A stretch of DNA of 64,000 nucleotides. Source: Granulosicoccus sp964449565. GTDB taxonomy: Bacteria; Pseudomonadota; Gammaproteobacteria; Granulosicoccales; Granulosicoccaceae. Every line of letters begins with the position of its first letter. Positions within the stretch are counted from its first letter, which is position 1. The notes under the pieces are model-generated. The model saw nothing but the letters and a program-made list of their open reading frames with translations, searched no databases and was not told where the DNA came from. This document shows positions 34,638-42,841 of the stretch, piece by piece. The stretch is taken from assembly GCA_964449565.1 (NCBI GenBank), contig CAYUZB010000003.1, forward strand, positions 26,205-90,204, in the 5' to 3' direction. Both the position numbers and the translations under genes were made by a program.

Positions 34638-35388
34638 TACGTTTCGCTCGATCAGCCAACCAGTTTGACAGTACTTCCAGTTGTCCTGAATTACCGGCGT
34701 GAGGCGCGACGAATACATTCCCGGTAAACCCGCTTTGCTGTGCGTGCTGACGAGTGCGTTCACTGTTGACGATCAAGTCGTGCTGCAGCAGGGTACCGAG
34801 TAAGGGACTGGCCAGATGTACCAGATTGTCCAGGGTCTCGTTACTCATGACGCTTATGATGTCAAAGGGTGTCGATAATTTTATTGCTAGTGTTGCATCG
34901 GGAGTCGGGCATTGACGTTGGTAAACGTCAACTGTAATTACCTCAGTCGCTGTTGGTTCCAGCTGTGCTTCGATGTAACCACGCCCCCCAACGCCTTTGA
35001 CGATCAACAAGCGGTCGGGTAACGATGATTGCTGCTGCAACAAGCGGACAAAGGCTTCGCTGTTATAGGGAGGGGCGGGTTGGCTGATAACAGACTGCCC
35101 GAGAGCTTTCAGCGCGTTGACCGTGGCATCCCCGAGTGCGTAAGCATCAATCTCGGTCCAGGGTAAAGATAGCTTTTGGTTAGCATACGCGACAGCATTG
35201 GCACTGGTAAATACAACGGCGTCAACATCGGCCAGATCAATTGCCTCGATCTGTTTATCCGTTGCCTGAATGTCGAGGCAGGGTAGATGGACAACCGCAA
35301 AACCTAACGCCTCACAATCGGCGACAAGTGTATTTTCCTGGCCTTTGGGGCGCGTGACCAGCAGGCGAGGGCGGGGTGGTTTCATCAA
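34627..35388 (-). CDS. hemD: Uroporphyrinogen-III synthase
   Basis: Closes and inverts ring D of hydroxymethylbilane in tetrapyrrole synthesis. The 253-residue product has the usual length and features of this variable family: RPRLLVTRPKGQ at the N-terminus, VDAVVFTSANAV (about 53-64) and LIVKGVGGRGYIEAQL. It overlaps hemC by 4 nt and they form a two-gene operon. Its 3' end overlaps the regulator gene at 33387-34637 tail to tail by 11 bp. No hemX or hemY follows, unlike many gammaproteobacteria. Confidence 0.93.
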   Translation of the reverse strand: MMKPPRPRLLVTRPKGQENTLVADCEALGFAVVHLPCLDIQATDKQIEAIDLADVDAVVFTSANAVAYANQKLSLPWTEIDAYALGDATVNALKALGQSVISQPAPPYNSEAFVRLLQQQSSLPDRLLIVKGVGGRGYIEAQLEPTATEVITVDVYQRQCPTPDATLAIKLSTPFDIISVMSNETLDNLVHLASPLLGTLLQHDLIVNSERTRQHAQQSGFTGNVFVAPHAGNSGQLEVLSNWLADRAKRTNQ

Positions 35389-36353
35389 TCGCTGGCGTGA
35401 GCGAGCTCAGCGCTATCAAGAATGGCCTGTGCTCCTTGATCAAACAAGGTTCGAGCCGCACGTACGCCAAGTTCATGGGCTTGCAACAGGCTGTCCTCAT
35501 CACCGAGTGCTGCATCGAGGGTGATGGTTTCATTGGTTTTCAACAGCGTCTTGCCATCGAGTGAAATGACCCGAGCATCCAGTGTCAGTGTTTGCCCGTC
35601 TAACACGCTGTAGGCAGCCACAGGAGCCGAGCAGCCTCCGTTGAGTGTTGCACTGACAGCACGTTCAGCACGTAGTCTCACCGCGGCAGGGTCATCGTGC
35701 AATTTGGCCAGTCGAGTTTGCAGGGCGGTGTCATCGCTGCGCACTTCAATGCCGATAATTCCTTGACCGACGGCTGGTAGGGATGTCTCTACGGCTAAGG
35801 TTTCGGCAATGCGTCGTTCGAACCCCAGGCGTTTCAAACCAGCGCAAGCAAGAATGATCGCGTCGAAGTTTCCATCATCGAGTTTTTTCAAGCGCGTATT
35901 GACGTTACCGCGCAAATCCTTGATTTGAAACCCGGGGTTATAGTGTTTGATCTGTGACAATCGTCTTGGGCTGCAAGTACCGATGACTGCATCTTTTGGC
36001 AACGCATTCAGGCTTTTGTATTTGTTTGACACGAGTGCGTCGAACGGGTCTTCGCGCGCGAGTACGGTACTGATAACCAGACCCTCCGGCATGACAGCGG
36101 TCACATCCTTCATTGAATGTACCGCCAGATCCGCGTCGTTGTCCATCAGGGCACGCTCGAGTTCCTTGACAAAAAGTCCCTTACCGCCGAGTTTGGCCAG
36201 CGAGGTTTTCAGCCAGATATCCCCCTTCGTTTTCATTGGACGAAGTTCAACGGGTGTCTCGGGATCAAGGGCCAGCAGCTGATCGCGAACGGCATTGGCC
36301 TGCCACAGAGCGAGCGGACTCTCACGTGTGGCGATGCGAATGATTTCAGACAT
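35385..36353 (-). CDS. hemC: Porphobilinogen deaminase (hydroxymethylbilane synthase)
   Basis: Joins four porphobilinogens into hydroxymethylbilane. The 322-residue protein begins IRIATRESPLALWQA, has GLFVKELERALMD and HSMKDV, and carries the dipyrromethane-cofactor cysteine at 241 in LNGGCSAPVAAY. The conserved aspartate lies in EDPFDALVS. It is the first gene of the leftward hemCD pair and is divergent from argH across 138 bp. Confidence 0.97.
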   Translation of the reverse strand: MSEIIRIATRESPLALWQANAVRDQLLALDPETPVELRPMKTKGDIWLKTSLAKLGGKGLFVKELERALMDNDADLAVHSMKDVTAVMPEGLVISTVLAREDPFDALVSNKYKSLNALPKDAVIGTCSPRRLSQIKHYNPGFQIKDLRGNVNTRLKKLDDGNFDAIILACAGLKRLGFERRIAETLAVETSLPAVGQGIIGIEVRSDDTALQTRLAKLHDDPAAVRLRAERAVSATLNGGCSAPVAAYSVLDGQTLTLDARVISLDGKTLLKTNETITLDAALGDEDSLLQAHELGVRAARTLFDQGAQAILDSAELAHASD

Positions 36354-36491
36354 ACGAGATTTTCAGATTATTCTTTTCCAGCGATGCCGAAGCTTACACC
36401 TCACACCCGGCATTGTTTCATTGCCGCGCTGATTTGACGTTAGTATATGGGCAGAAGCGCTCTATCAGCGCCGTTTCCACTATCTTGAGTC

Positions 36492-37919
36492 ATGTCCAGA
36501 AAAGAAACCCCATCCCCCCGTCCCGCATCCGGCGAGCCTGCCTCTGGCAACACACTTTGGGGTGGTCGCTTCAGCGAATCAACCGATGCCTTCGTGCAGG
36601 AATTTACTAGTTCTGTCGGCTTCGATCAGCGCATGTACAGGCAGGACATCGCCGGTTCTCGGGCCCATGCGACCATGCTGGCAAAAACCGGGGTCATCTC
36701 GGATGACGATCGTGCGGCCATTATCGATGGGCTTGATGCGATCGAGGCCAGCATTGAGACTGGCGATTTTGACTGGTCGGTCGCGCTCGAAGATGTGCAC
36801 ATGAATATTGAAGCCGCCCTGACAGCTCGCATTGGCGACGCCGGTAAACGTCTGCATACCGGCCGATCACGCAACGATCAGGTAGCCACCGATATTCGCC
36901 TGTATTTACGTGATGCCATTGATGCTGCCAGTGCCGAGTGCGAGCGATTGCTCGATGGCCTGCTTGACCTTGCAGAACGTGAGGCATCGACGATCATGCC
37001 TGGCTTTACCCATTTGCAGACGGCGCAGCCAGTGACCTTCGGGCATCACGTCATGGCCTGGCACGAAATGATTGTGCGTGATCTGGGACGGCTGGCTGAT
37101 ACACGCAAGCGGCTTAACGTTTTGCCCCTGGGCGCTGCGGCGCTGGCCGGGACTTCCTATCCGATAGACCGTCATATGACTGCCGAGCTGCTGGGTTTTG
37201 ATGGGGTTTGCGAGAACTCACTTGATGCGGTCAGTGATCGTGACTTTGCGATTGAATTCTGTTCAACAGCGGCTGTCTGCCTGATGCACTTGTCGCGCAT
37301 TGCAGAAGAACTGGTTCTTTGGACATCGGCACAATTCAATTTCATCCGGCTGCCCGATCGTTTCTGTACCGGTTCGTCCATCATGCCGCAAAAGAAAAAC
37401 CCCGATGTTCCTGAACTGGTTCGTGGCAAGTCGAGTCGAACCTTTGGCAATCTGATGGCTCTGCTGGCGCTGATGAAGTCACAGCCTCTGGCTTATAACA
37501 AGGACAATCAGGAAGACAAGGAGCCCTTGTTCGATTCGGTTGATACCTTGCTTGGCAGTGTGCGGGCCTTTGCCGATATGTTGCCAGCGATTGAAGTCAA
37601 TGAAGAGGTTATGCGTGAAGCGGCCCTGCGTGGATTTTCAACAGCGACTGATCTGGCGGATTACCTGGTCAGAAAGGGACTGGCTTTTCGCGATGCACAT
37701 GAAGTTGTCGGCAAGGCGGTTGCGCATGGCATTGCGCGCGACAAGGACCTCGCCGAACTGGATCTGTCGGAACTGCAAGCGTTCAGCGCTGATATCGACG
37801 AAGATGTATTTGAGGTGCTGACACTCGAAGGTTCTGTCGCCAGTCGTGCGCATATTGGTGGCACCGCACCTGATACCGTAAAAGAGGCGATCAAGCGGGC
37901 GCGTAAACGGCGAAGCTAG
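36492..37919 (+). CDS. argH: Argininosuccinate lyase
   Basis: Last step of arginine synthesis, splitting argininosuccinate into arginine and fumarate. The 475-residue protein has the fumarase-superfamily signature GSSIMPQKKNP at 294-304, HTGRSRNDQVATD and TIMPGFTHLQTAQPVTF. A Pro/Ser-rich N-terminal leader of about 18 residues precedes the conserved LWGGRF start, so a shorter start cannot be excluded, but none with a good ribosome-binding site is evident. Divergent from hemC, as in Pseudomonas and relatives. Confidence 0.97.
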   Translation: MSRKETPSPRPASGEPASGNTLWGGRFSESTDAFVQEFTSSVGFDQRMYRQDIAGSRAHATMLAKTGVISDDDRAAIIDGLDAIEASIETGDFDWSVALEDVHMNIEAALTARIGDAGKRLHTGRSRNDQVATDIRLYLRDAIDAASAECERLLDGLLDLAEREASTIMPGFTHLQTAQPVTFGHHVMAWHEMIVRDLGRLADTRKRLNVLPLGAAALAGTSYPIDRHMTAELLGFDGVCENSLDAVSDRDFAIEFCSTAAVCLMHLSRIAEELVLWTSAQFNFIRLPDRFCTGSSIMPQKKNPDVPELVRGKSSRTFGNLMALLALMKSQPLAYNKDNQEDKEPLFDSVDTLLGSVRAFADMLPAIEVNEEVMREAALRGFSTATDLADYLVRKGLAFRDAHEVVGKAVAHGIARDKDLAELDLSELQAFSADIDEDVFEVLTLEGSVASRAHIGGTAPDTVKEAIKRARKRRS

Positions 37920-37983
37920 GCTTGCGCAGTTGTTGTCAATTCCTGTTGCCGTTGTTAAAACTGACTGCGACAACGGAGATGCC

Positions 37984-38661
37984 CTACATACCGAACTGGC
38001 GTTTCAACCATGTCGAGATGTCGGCTACTTCGTCGGCACTGACACTATGTTCGATAGCATAGTCGTGCCACTCAACATCAATTCCGTTGGCCTTCATGAC
38101 ATCGCGTGATTGCTCGGCATAGGCGATGTTGATGACAGTGTCCTGTTGTCCATGGGCCATGAACACGGGCAGTGTCTTGCGCGATTCATCGAGCGTCGGT
38201 AATACTTCGTCCTGCAACGGAAAGTAGGTCGACAAGGCGAGAATGCCTGCCAGCGGTTCGGCATTTCGCAGACCTGCATACAGCGCGATGGCCCCGCCCT
38301 GAGAAAAACCCGCCAGTATGATTCGGTTAGAGGGCACCCCGCGGCCAGCTTCATGGGCAATCAAAGCATCAACTGCATCAGCAGACTCCGTTATACCGGC
38401 CTGGTCTTGTCCACGGTCACCGATATCCATACTCATGATGTCGTACCAGCCACGCATCGCCGCGCCACCGTTGATTGTGATGGGCCTCACAGGTGCATGC
38501 GGGAAAAGGAACCGTACGCCAGGGCGATGGAGCAATTCGAGTGCGGGCACCACGGGTTCAAAATCATGACCACTGGCGCCTAGTCCATGTAGCCAGATAA
38601 CAGTGTATTCAGCAGGCGTACTGGTCGTCATTTCGACGCAGTCGAGGAGTTTTTCGGTCAT
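37984..38661 (-). CDS. Carboxylesterase (alpha/beta hydrolase, phospholipase/carboxylesterase family)
   Basis: 225-residue serine hydrolase of the EstB/YpfH type acting on short acyl esters; the physiological substrate is unknown. It has the oxyanion segment VIWLHGLGASGHDF, the nucleophile motif GFSQGG (Ser120), a later aspartate in HGQQDTVI and the histidine in EHSVSADEV. It is convergent with argH. The 64-bp spacer contains a weak CCGTTGT/ACAACGG inverted repeat at 37949-37976 that might terminate. Confidence 0.9.
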   Translation of the reverse strand: MTEKLLDCVEMTTSTPAEYTVIWLHGLGASGHDFEPVVPALELLHRPGVRFLFPHAPVRPITINGGAAMRGWYDIMSMDIGDRGQDQAGITESADAVDALIAHEAGRGVPSNRIILAGFSQGGAIALYAGLRNAEPLAGILALSTYFPLQDEVLPTLDESRKTLPVFMAHGQQDTVINIAYAEQSRDVMKANGIDVEWHDYAIEHSVSADEVADISTWLKRQFGM

Positions 38662-38743
38662 GGGAGAGGGGTGTGTCTGTGGTGATGTGCCGGTCCGAGT
38701 ATACTCGATACCCCGAACGTGAGATCAGGCGCGAGTATCCCGC

Positions 38744-39013
38744 ATGTTGCCGTGGCGAATATTCAGTATTGGACTGGCACTACTGCTGTTGGCCAGCTGT
38801 GGCAACAAGGGCGAGCTGTTTTTGGTGCCCACAGAGATCACCGACGAACAACTCGAATCCATCGATGAAGCCATAGAAGCCATTGATCAAGAAGCGATTG
38901 ATCAGGAAGTCATTGATCAGGAAGACGACTTAAGCGAGCAGCTGAATGAAGACTCGATCGAAGACCTGATTGACGACCCGACTGAAAACAAGAAGAAAAA
39001 CAACGAGAGTTGA
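38744..39013 (+). CDS. lptM: LPS assembly lipoprotein LptM (YifL-like)
   Basis: Small outer-membrane lipoprotein that assists LptD maturation in E. coli. The 89-residue product has a signal peptide with lipobox LLASC, followed by the family motif GNKGELFLVP (CGxKGxLxxP type). The C-terminal half is very acidic and holds a 15-bp in-frame repeat encoding IDQE[AV], three times (38882-38926). Its place just upstream of lysA-dapF is the standard location for this gene. Confidence 0.88.
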   Translation: MLPWRIFSIGLALLLLASCGNKGELFLVPTEITDEQLESIDEAIEAIDQEAIDQEVIDQEDDLSEQLNEDSIEDLIDDPTENKKKNNES

Positions 39014-39016
39014 GCG

Positions 39017-40264
39017 ATGAGTTATTTTCCGCGCCACAACGGCTCCTTGATGGCCGAGGGGATGCCGCTCAGTTCATTGGCTGAGCAATACGGTACGCCT
39101 TTGTATGTCTATAGCCGAGGCGCTATCGAATCTGCTTACCAGGAATTCAGTGACGCCCTGGCAGGTCACAAGCATCTGATCTGTTATGCCGTTAAAGCCA
39201 ATTCGAACCTTGCCGTGATCAATATCCTGGCCCGTTTGGGCTCAGGTTTTGACATCGTCTCCGGTGGAGAACTCAGGCGAGTGCTGGCGGCTGGTGCGAC
39301 AGCAGATCGCATTGTTTTCTCGGGTGTCGGCAAGACCCATGATGAAATCCGTGAAGCGCTGACAGTTGGTATTCGTTGCTTCAACGTCGAGTCAGCTGAC
39401 GAGCTTGAACGACTGGCAAAAATCGCCGCTGAGGAGGGTGTTGTTGCGCCTGTGTCACTGCGGATAAATCCGGATGTGGATGCGGGCACGCATCCGTACA
39501 TTTCAACCGGTTTGAAAGAGAATAAATTTGGTATCGGTACCGAGGATGCCATCGCCGTGTATGAACGAGCCGCTGAGCTACCGTCCATAGATATTCAGGG
39601 CATCGATTGTCATATCGGTTCGCAGCTTACTGATATTGAACCGTATCGTGATGCTTATCGAAAAGTTATCGATGTGGTAGATACGCTTGCCAACAAAGGT
39701 ATTCGCATATCTCATTTTGATGTTGGCGGCGGGCAGGGCATTCAATACGACAACCCGGATTCATTAAGTATTCCGGACTGGGCAGCCGTTGTCGTCGAGG
39801 CAATTGGTGATCGGGATATTGAAATACTGGTTGAACCCGGCCGCTATATCGCTGGACCTGCCGGTGTGTTGCTGACCCGTGTGGAATATCTGAAGACCAA
39901 TGAAGGTCGGCATTTTGCCATTGTCGATGCCGCCATGAACGACCTGATCAGACCCGCTCTATACAGTGCCTGGCAAGCTATAGAAGCCGTCGAAGCACGA
40001 GATGTACCGCAGGCCACCTATGATGTTGTCGGGCCAGTATGTGAGTCGGCTGACTTTCTTGGCAAATCACGGTCGTTGGCTATTGATGAAGGTGACTTGC
40101 TGGCTGTTCGTCAAAGCGGTGCCTATGCATTTGTCATGAGTTCCAACTACAACACACGCGCACGTGCGGCCGAGATCATGGTCGATGGCGAACAAGCGCA
40201 CGTCGTCAGACAACGCGAAGCTATTGAAGAACTCTTTGCCAGCGAAGCGGTTTTACCAGGCTGA
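39017..40264 (+). CDS. lysA: Diaminopimelate decarboxylase
   Basis: PLP enzyme that converts meso-diaminopimelate to lysine. The 415-residue protein has the PLP lysine at 60 in CYAVKAN, the HIGSQ motif (DCHIGSQLTDIEPY), the glycine-rich phosphate-binding loop DVGGGQGI, and the second-subunit cysteine motif CESADFLG. It starts 3 bp after lptM and its stop overlaps the dapF ATG by 1 nt. Confidence 0.97.
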   Translation: MSYFPRHNGSLMAEGMPLSSLAEQYGTPLYVYSRGAIESAYQEFSDALAGHKHLICYAVKANSNLAVINILARLGSGFDIVSGGELRRVLAAGATADRIVFSGVGKTHDEIREALTVGIRCFNVESADELERLAKIAAEEGVVAPVSLRINPDVDAGTHPYISTGLKENKFGIGTEDAIAVYERAAELPSIDIQGIDCHIGSQLTDIEPYRDAYRKVIDVVDTLANKGIRISHFDVGGGQGIQYDNPDSLSIPDWAAVVVEAIGDRDIEILVEPGRYIAGPAGVLLTRVEYLKTNEGRHFAIVDAAMNDLIRPALYSAWQAIEAVEARDVPQATYDVVGPVCESADFLGKSRSLAIDEGDLLAVRQSGAYAFVMSSNYNTRARAAEIMVDGEQAHVVRQREAIEELFASEAVLPG

Positions 40265-41097
40265 TGAACGCATTTCCTTTCACCAAAATGCATGGTCTTG
40301 GCAATGACTTCATTGTCATAGATAACCTTGCGGGTGAAATAAAACTGACCCGTGAAGAGATAAAGCATCTTGCCAATCGTCGTACCGGTGTTGGCTTTGA
40401 TCAACTCCTGATTGTTGAAACAGCTTCGGTTGACGGTGCTGAATTTGATTACCGTATTTACAATGCTGATGGTGGAGAGGTTGAACACTGCGGAAATGGG
40501 GCACGCTGTTTTGCCCGGTTTGTCATCGACCGCGGACTAACGGAGTCCGATGCTATCAAGGTCAATACGGCAAATGGTGTCATCACGCTGATCCCACAGG
40601 CCGACGGGCAAGTGACTGTCAGCATGGGAGTACCTGCTTTTGCACCAAAGGATGTGCCATTCATCGCAGCGCAGCAAGCACCGTTCTACGATCTTGATGT
40701 GAATGGCACCGTTTTCAAAGTCGGTGCGGCATCGATCGGCAATCCTCATGTGCTTATCGAGGTAGAGGATCTGGCATGCACCGATGTGCCGGGACTCGGT
40801 TCACTGATTGAAACGCACGAACGTTTCCCGAATCGCGTCAATGTCGGTTTTATGCAAAGACACAATGATTCGCATATCAGTCTCAGAGTTTTTGAACGAG
40901 GTGTAGGCGAGACGTTAGCCTGTGGTACTGGCGCCTGTGCAGCGGTAGCCATCGCGCATACACAAGGTTTACTTGACAAACAGGCTACTGTGACCTTGTC
41001 CGGTGGGGATCTGCAGATAGTCTGGCCATCAACTAAAGCTTCAATTGAAATGACGGGCCCATGTTCTACAGTCTTTGAGGGACACACGAGAATGTAG
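40264..41097 (+). CDS. dapF: Diaminopimelate epimerase
   Basis: Cofactor-independent epimerase that makes meso-diaminopimelate for lysine and peptidoglycan. The 277-residue protein carries both catalytic cysteines: Cys76 in EHCGNGARC and Cys220 in ACGTGACA. It begins with the usual FTKMHGLGNDFIV. It is translationally coupled to lysA (TGATG) and is followed within 5 bp by the DUF484 gene. Confidence 0.97.
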   Translation: MNAFPFTKMHGLGNDFIVIDNLAGEIKLTREEIKHLANRRTGVGFDQLLIVETASVDGAEFDYRIYNADGGEVEHCGNGARCFARFVIDRGLTESDAIKVNTANGVITLIPQADGQVTVSMGVPAFAPKDVPFIAAQQAPFYDLDVNGTVFKVGAASIGNPHVLIEVEDLACTDVPGLGSLIETHERFPNRVNVGFMQRHNDSHISLRVFERGVGETLACGTGACAAVAIAHTQGLLDKQATVTLSGGDLQIVWPSTKASIEMTGPCSTVFEGHTRM

Positions 41098-41101
41098 AAA
41101 G

Positions 41102-41914
41102 ATGCAACCCGAAATAAATGACGCCTGCGACACCCATGCTAACCAGATTGGTGGCGCTGCAGTGCTCCGATACCTGATGCAGAACCCCGAGTTCTTTGTC
41201 ACCAATCAGGATGTTTTGCCCAGGCTTCATATACCGCACCCTTCGGGAAAAGCCGTCTCGCTGATCGAGAAACAGGTCAGTGTCCTGCGTAATAAATGCA
41301 GTACCTTGGAACACAGTCTGCGCGACCTAATCGATGTCGCTCGAGATAATGAGCAACTCAATCAGCGCCTGCATGTGTTGATTCAGGATGTTATCTCAGC
41401 CAGGAACATCGAAGATATCGCTGCACTGACTCGCGAGAGCCTGAAAGCAAATTTCCATGCCGATGAAGTACATTTTCTGGTTATCGGCCAGAAGGCTACG
41501 AAAACGCGGGCAAAAAAGAAAGCGGCCGCAAAGAAAAAAGCCGCTGCTGGAAAATCAACAGCTGCGAAAACAACTACCGCCCGCAAAGCCAAAGATGGTG
41601 TCAAAGCGGCGAGTAATCACACCCTGATGGTTGCGGGTGACAAGCAACTCGATGCATTCAAAGATCTGTTTGAAAAGCGCGAGGCATTGTGTGGATTACC
41701 CAGTACCGAACATCTGGATTTACTGGTGGGGAAGGATCACGCCAACATTGCATCAGCCGCCATCATGCCTCTGTACCACGAGCGTGAATTGGGTGTCGTG
41801 ATGCTCAGCAGCCGTGATGAGTCGCGTTTTGCCTCTGGCAAGGGAGTGATGTTTCTGAACCAGTTAGGCGACATGCTCAGCAGGCGTTTACATACACTGG
41901 AGTTGATTGTCTGA
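41102..41914 (+). CDS. DUF484 (YigA-like) GAF-type protein with Lys/Ala-rich insertion
   Basis: Protein of unknown function conserved between dapF and xerC. From the ATG at 41102 it has 270 residues with the DUF484 landmarks VLRYLMQNPEFFVTNQDVL, LEHSLRDLIDVARDNEQLN and the C-terminal GVMFLNQLGDMLSRRL. Residues about 131-170 are a Lys/Ala/Thr-rich stretch (AKKKAAAKKKAAAGK and TAAKTTTARKAK) inside the GAF-like part. This is absent from the ordinary family and resembles histone H1-like tails. A TTG-started extension into dapF is possible but unlikely. It overlaps xerC by 1 nt. Confidence 0.88.
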   Translation: MQPEINDACDTHANQIGGAAVLRYLMQNPEFFVTNQDVLPRLHIPHPSGKAVSLIEKQVSVLRNKCSTLEHSLRDLIDVARDNEQLNQRLHVLIQDVISARNIEDIAALTRESLKANFHADEVHFLVIGQKATKTRAKKKAAAKKKAAAGKSTAAKTTTARKAKDGVKAASNHTLMVAGDKQLDAFKDLFEKREALCGLPSTEHLDLLVGKDHANIASAAIMPLYHERELGVVMLSSRDESRFASGKGVMFLNQLGDMLSRRLHTLELIV

Positions 41915-42831
41915 TGACTGCCTTCGAACCTGCTATCAACGATTACCTGGAGGACCTGAAGGTTGCCAGGCGCTGCTCACCACATACTGTCAGCAACTAT
42001 GCTCGTGATCTGAAAGCGGTCGCAAAATCAGCCGCCGAACGACAGATCGAGAATTGGAAGGATCTGACCGGCAGCGACGTTCGCGCCATTATCGCTGAAC
42101 AGCATCGTGAAGGTATTGCAGGTCGAAGTCTTGCGCGTCGATTATCGGCATTGCGTGGACTGTACAATTTTCTGATAGGGCTCGGACACGCAGAGGTAAA
42201 CCCGGCAGTCGATATTCTTGCGCCCAAGGACAAGAAAGCCTTGCCGGCAACACTTGATCCCGATGAAGTCAGTCGTTTGCTGTCGCAGAACCTGAACGAT
42301 CCGATGATCTGTCGCGATCTGGCCATGTTCGAGTTGATGTATTCATCCGGCTTGCGCCTGGCGGAGCTTGTCAGTATCGATCTTGCCGATCTTGATTTGA
42401 GCGTTGGTCAGGTACGTGTCACTGGTAAAGGTGGCAAGACACGAGACTTACCGGTCGGCGAACATGCAATTGAAGCGATCAACAAATGGCTAGGCTATCG
42501 TCGCAGTATGCCGGGCGCTGACGAGCGAGCCGTTTTTCTAAGCTCACGCGGCAAGCGTATCGCCCCACGTACCGTGCAAATGCGACTCAAGAAACTTGCT
42601 GAGTCCCAAGGCCTCAACCGCGACTGCTATCCGCATATGCTGAGACATTCCTTTGCCAGTCATTTGCTTGAAAGCAGCGGAGATCTGCGTGCCGTGCAAG
42701 AGCTTCTGGGTCATTCAGATATCAGTACAACACAGATCTATACGCATCTGGACTTTCAACATCTTGCACAGGTGTATGACGAGTCGCATCCGCGTGCCAA
42801 GCGGCCTCAGTTGCCTGAGGAAGGTGCTTGA
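41914..42831 (+). CDS. xerC: Tyrosine recombinase XerC
   Basis: With XerD, resolves chromosome dimers at dif. The 305-residue protein has the N-terminal SAM-like core-binding domain (YLEDLKVARRCSPHTVSNY) and the catalytic set: Arg in SSGLRLAELVS, Lys in VTGKGGKTRDLP, HxxR in MLRHSF (HMLRHSFASHLLES), and the second His plus Tyr in LGHSDISTTQIYTHLDF. It is the last gene of lysA-dapF-DUF484-xerC. It is convergent with the cytochrome gene; only 10 bp separate the stops. Confidence 0.97.
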   Translation: MTAFEPAINDYLEDLKVARRCSPHTVSNYARDLKAVAKSAAERQIENWKDLTGSDVRAIIAEQHREGIAGRSLARRLSALRGLYNFLIGLGHAEVNPAVDILAPKDKKALPATLDPDEVSRLLSQNLNDPMICRDLAMFELMYSSGLRLAELVSIDLADLDLSVGQVRVTGKGGKTRDLPVGEHAIEAINKWLGYRRSMPGADERAVFLSSRGKRIAPRTVQMRLKKLAESQGLNRDCYPHMLRHSFASHLLESSGDLRAVQELLGHSDISTTQIYTHLDFQHLAQVYDESHPRAKRPQLPEEGA

Positions 42832-42841
42832 GCTCGATGTT

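Larger units (their letters stand above)
28915..34680. repeat. Three-unit tandem array: ubiD 3' part, small ORF, LacI/LuxR hybrid regulator, hemD tail
   Basis: Unit 1 is 28915-30888, unit 2 is 30889-32862 (both 1,974 bp) and unit 3 starts at 32863 and runs into hemD. At lag 1,974 the sequence appears identical from 29053 to 31052, with differences only in the first 138 bp of unit 1 versus unit 2, and from 33027 (in unit 3) onward. Unit 3 is diverged and has a 157-bp deletion in its ubiD part. Each of units 1 and 2 ends in a copy of the last hemD codons. The pattern shows one old and one recent tandem duplication. Confidence 0.93.

Noticed and set aside
28915..34680. Insertion sequence or transposon explaining the array
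   Set aside because: There is no transposase, no terminal inverted repeats and no target-site duplications. The junctions are explained by tandem duplication of ubiD-regulator-hemD sequence.
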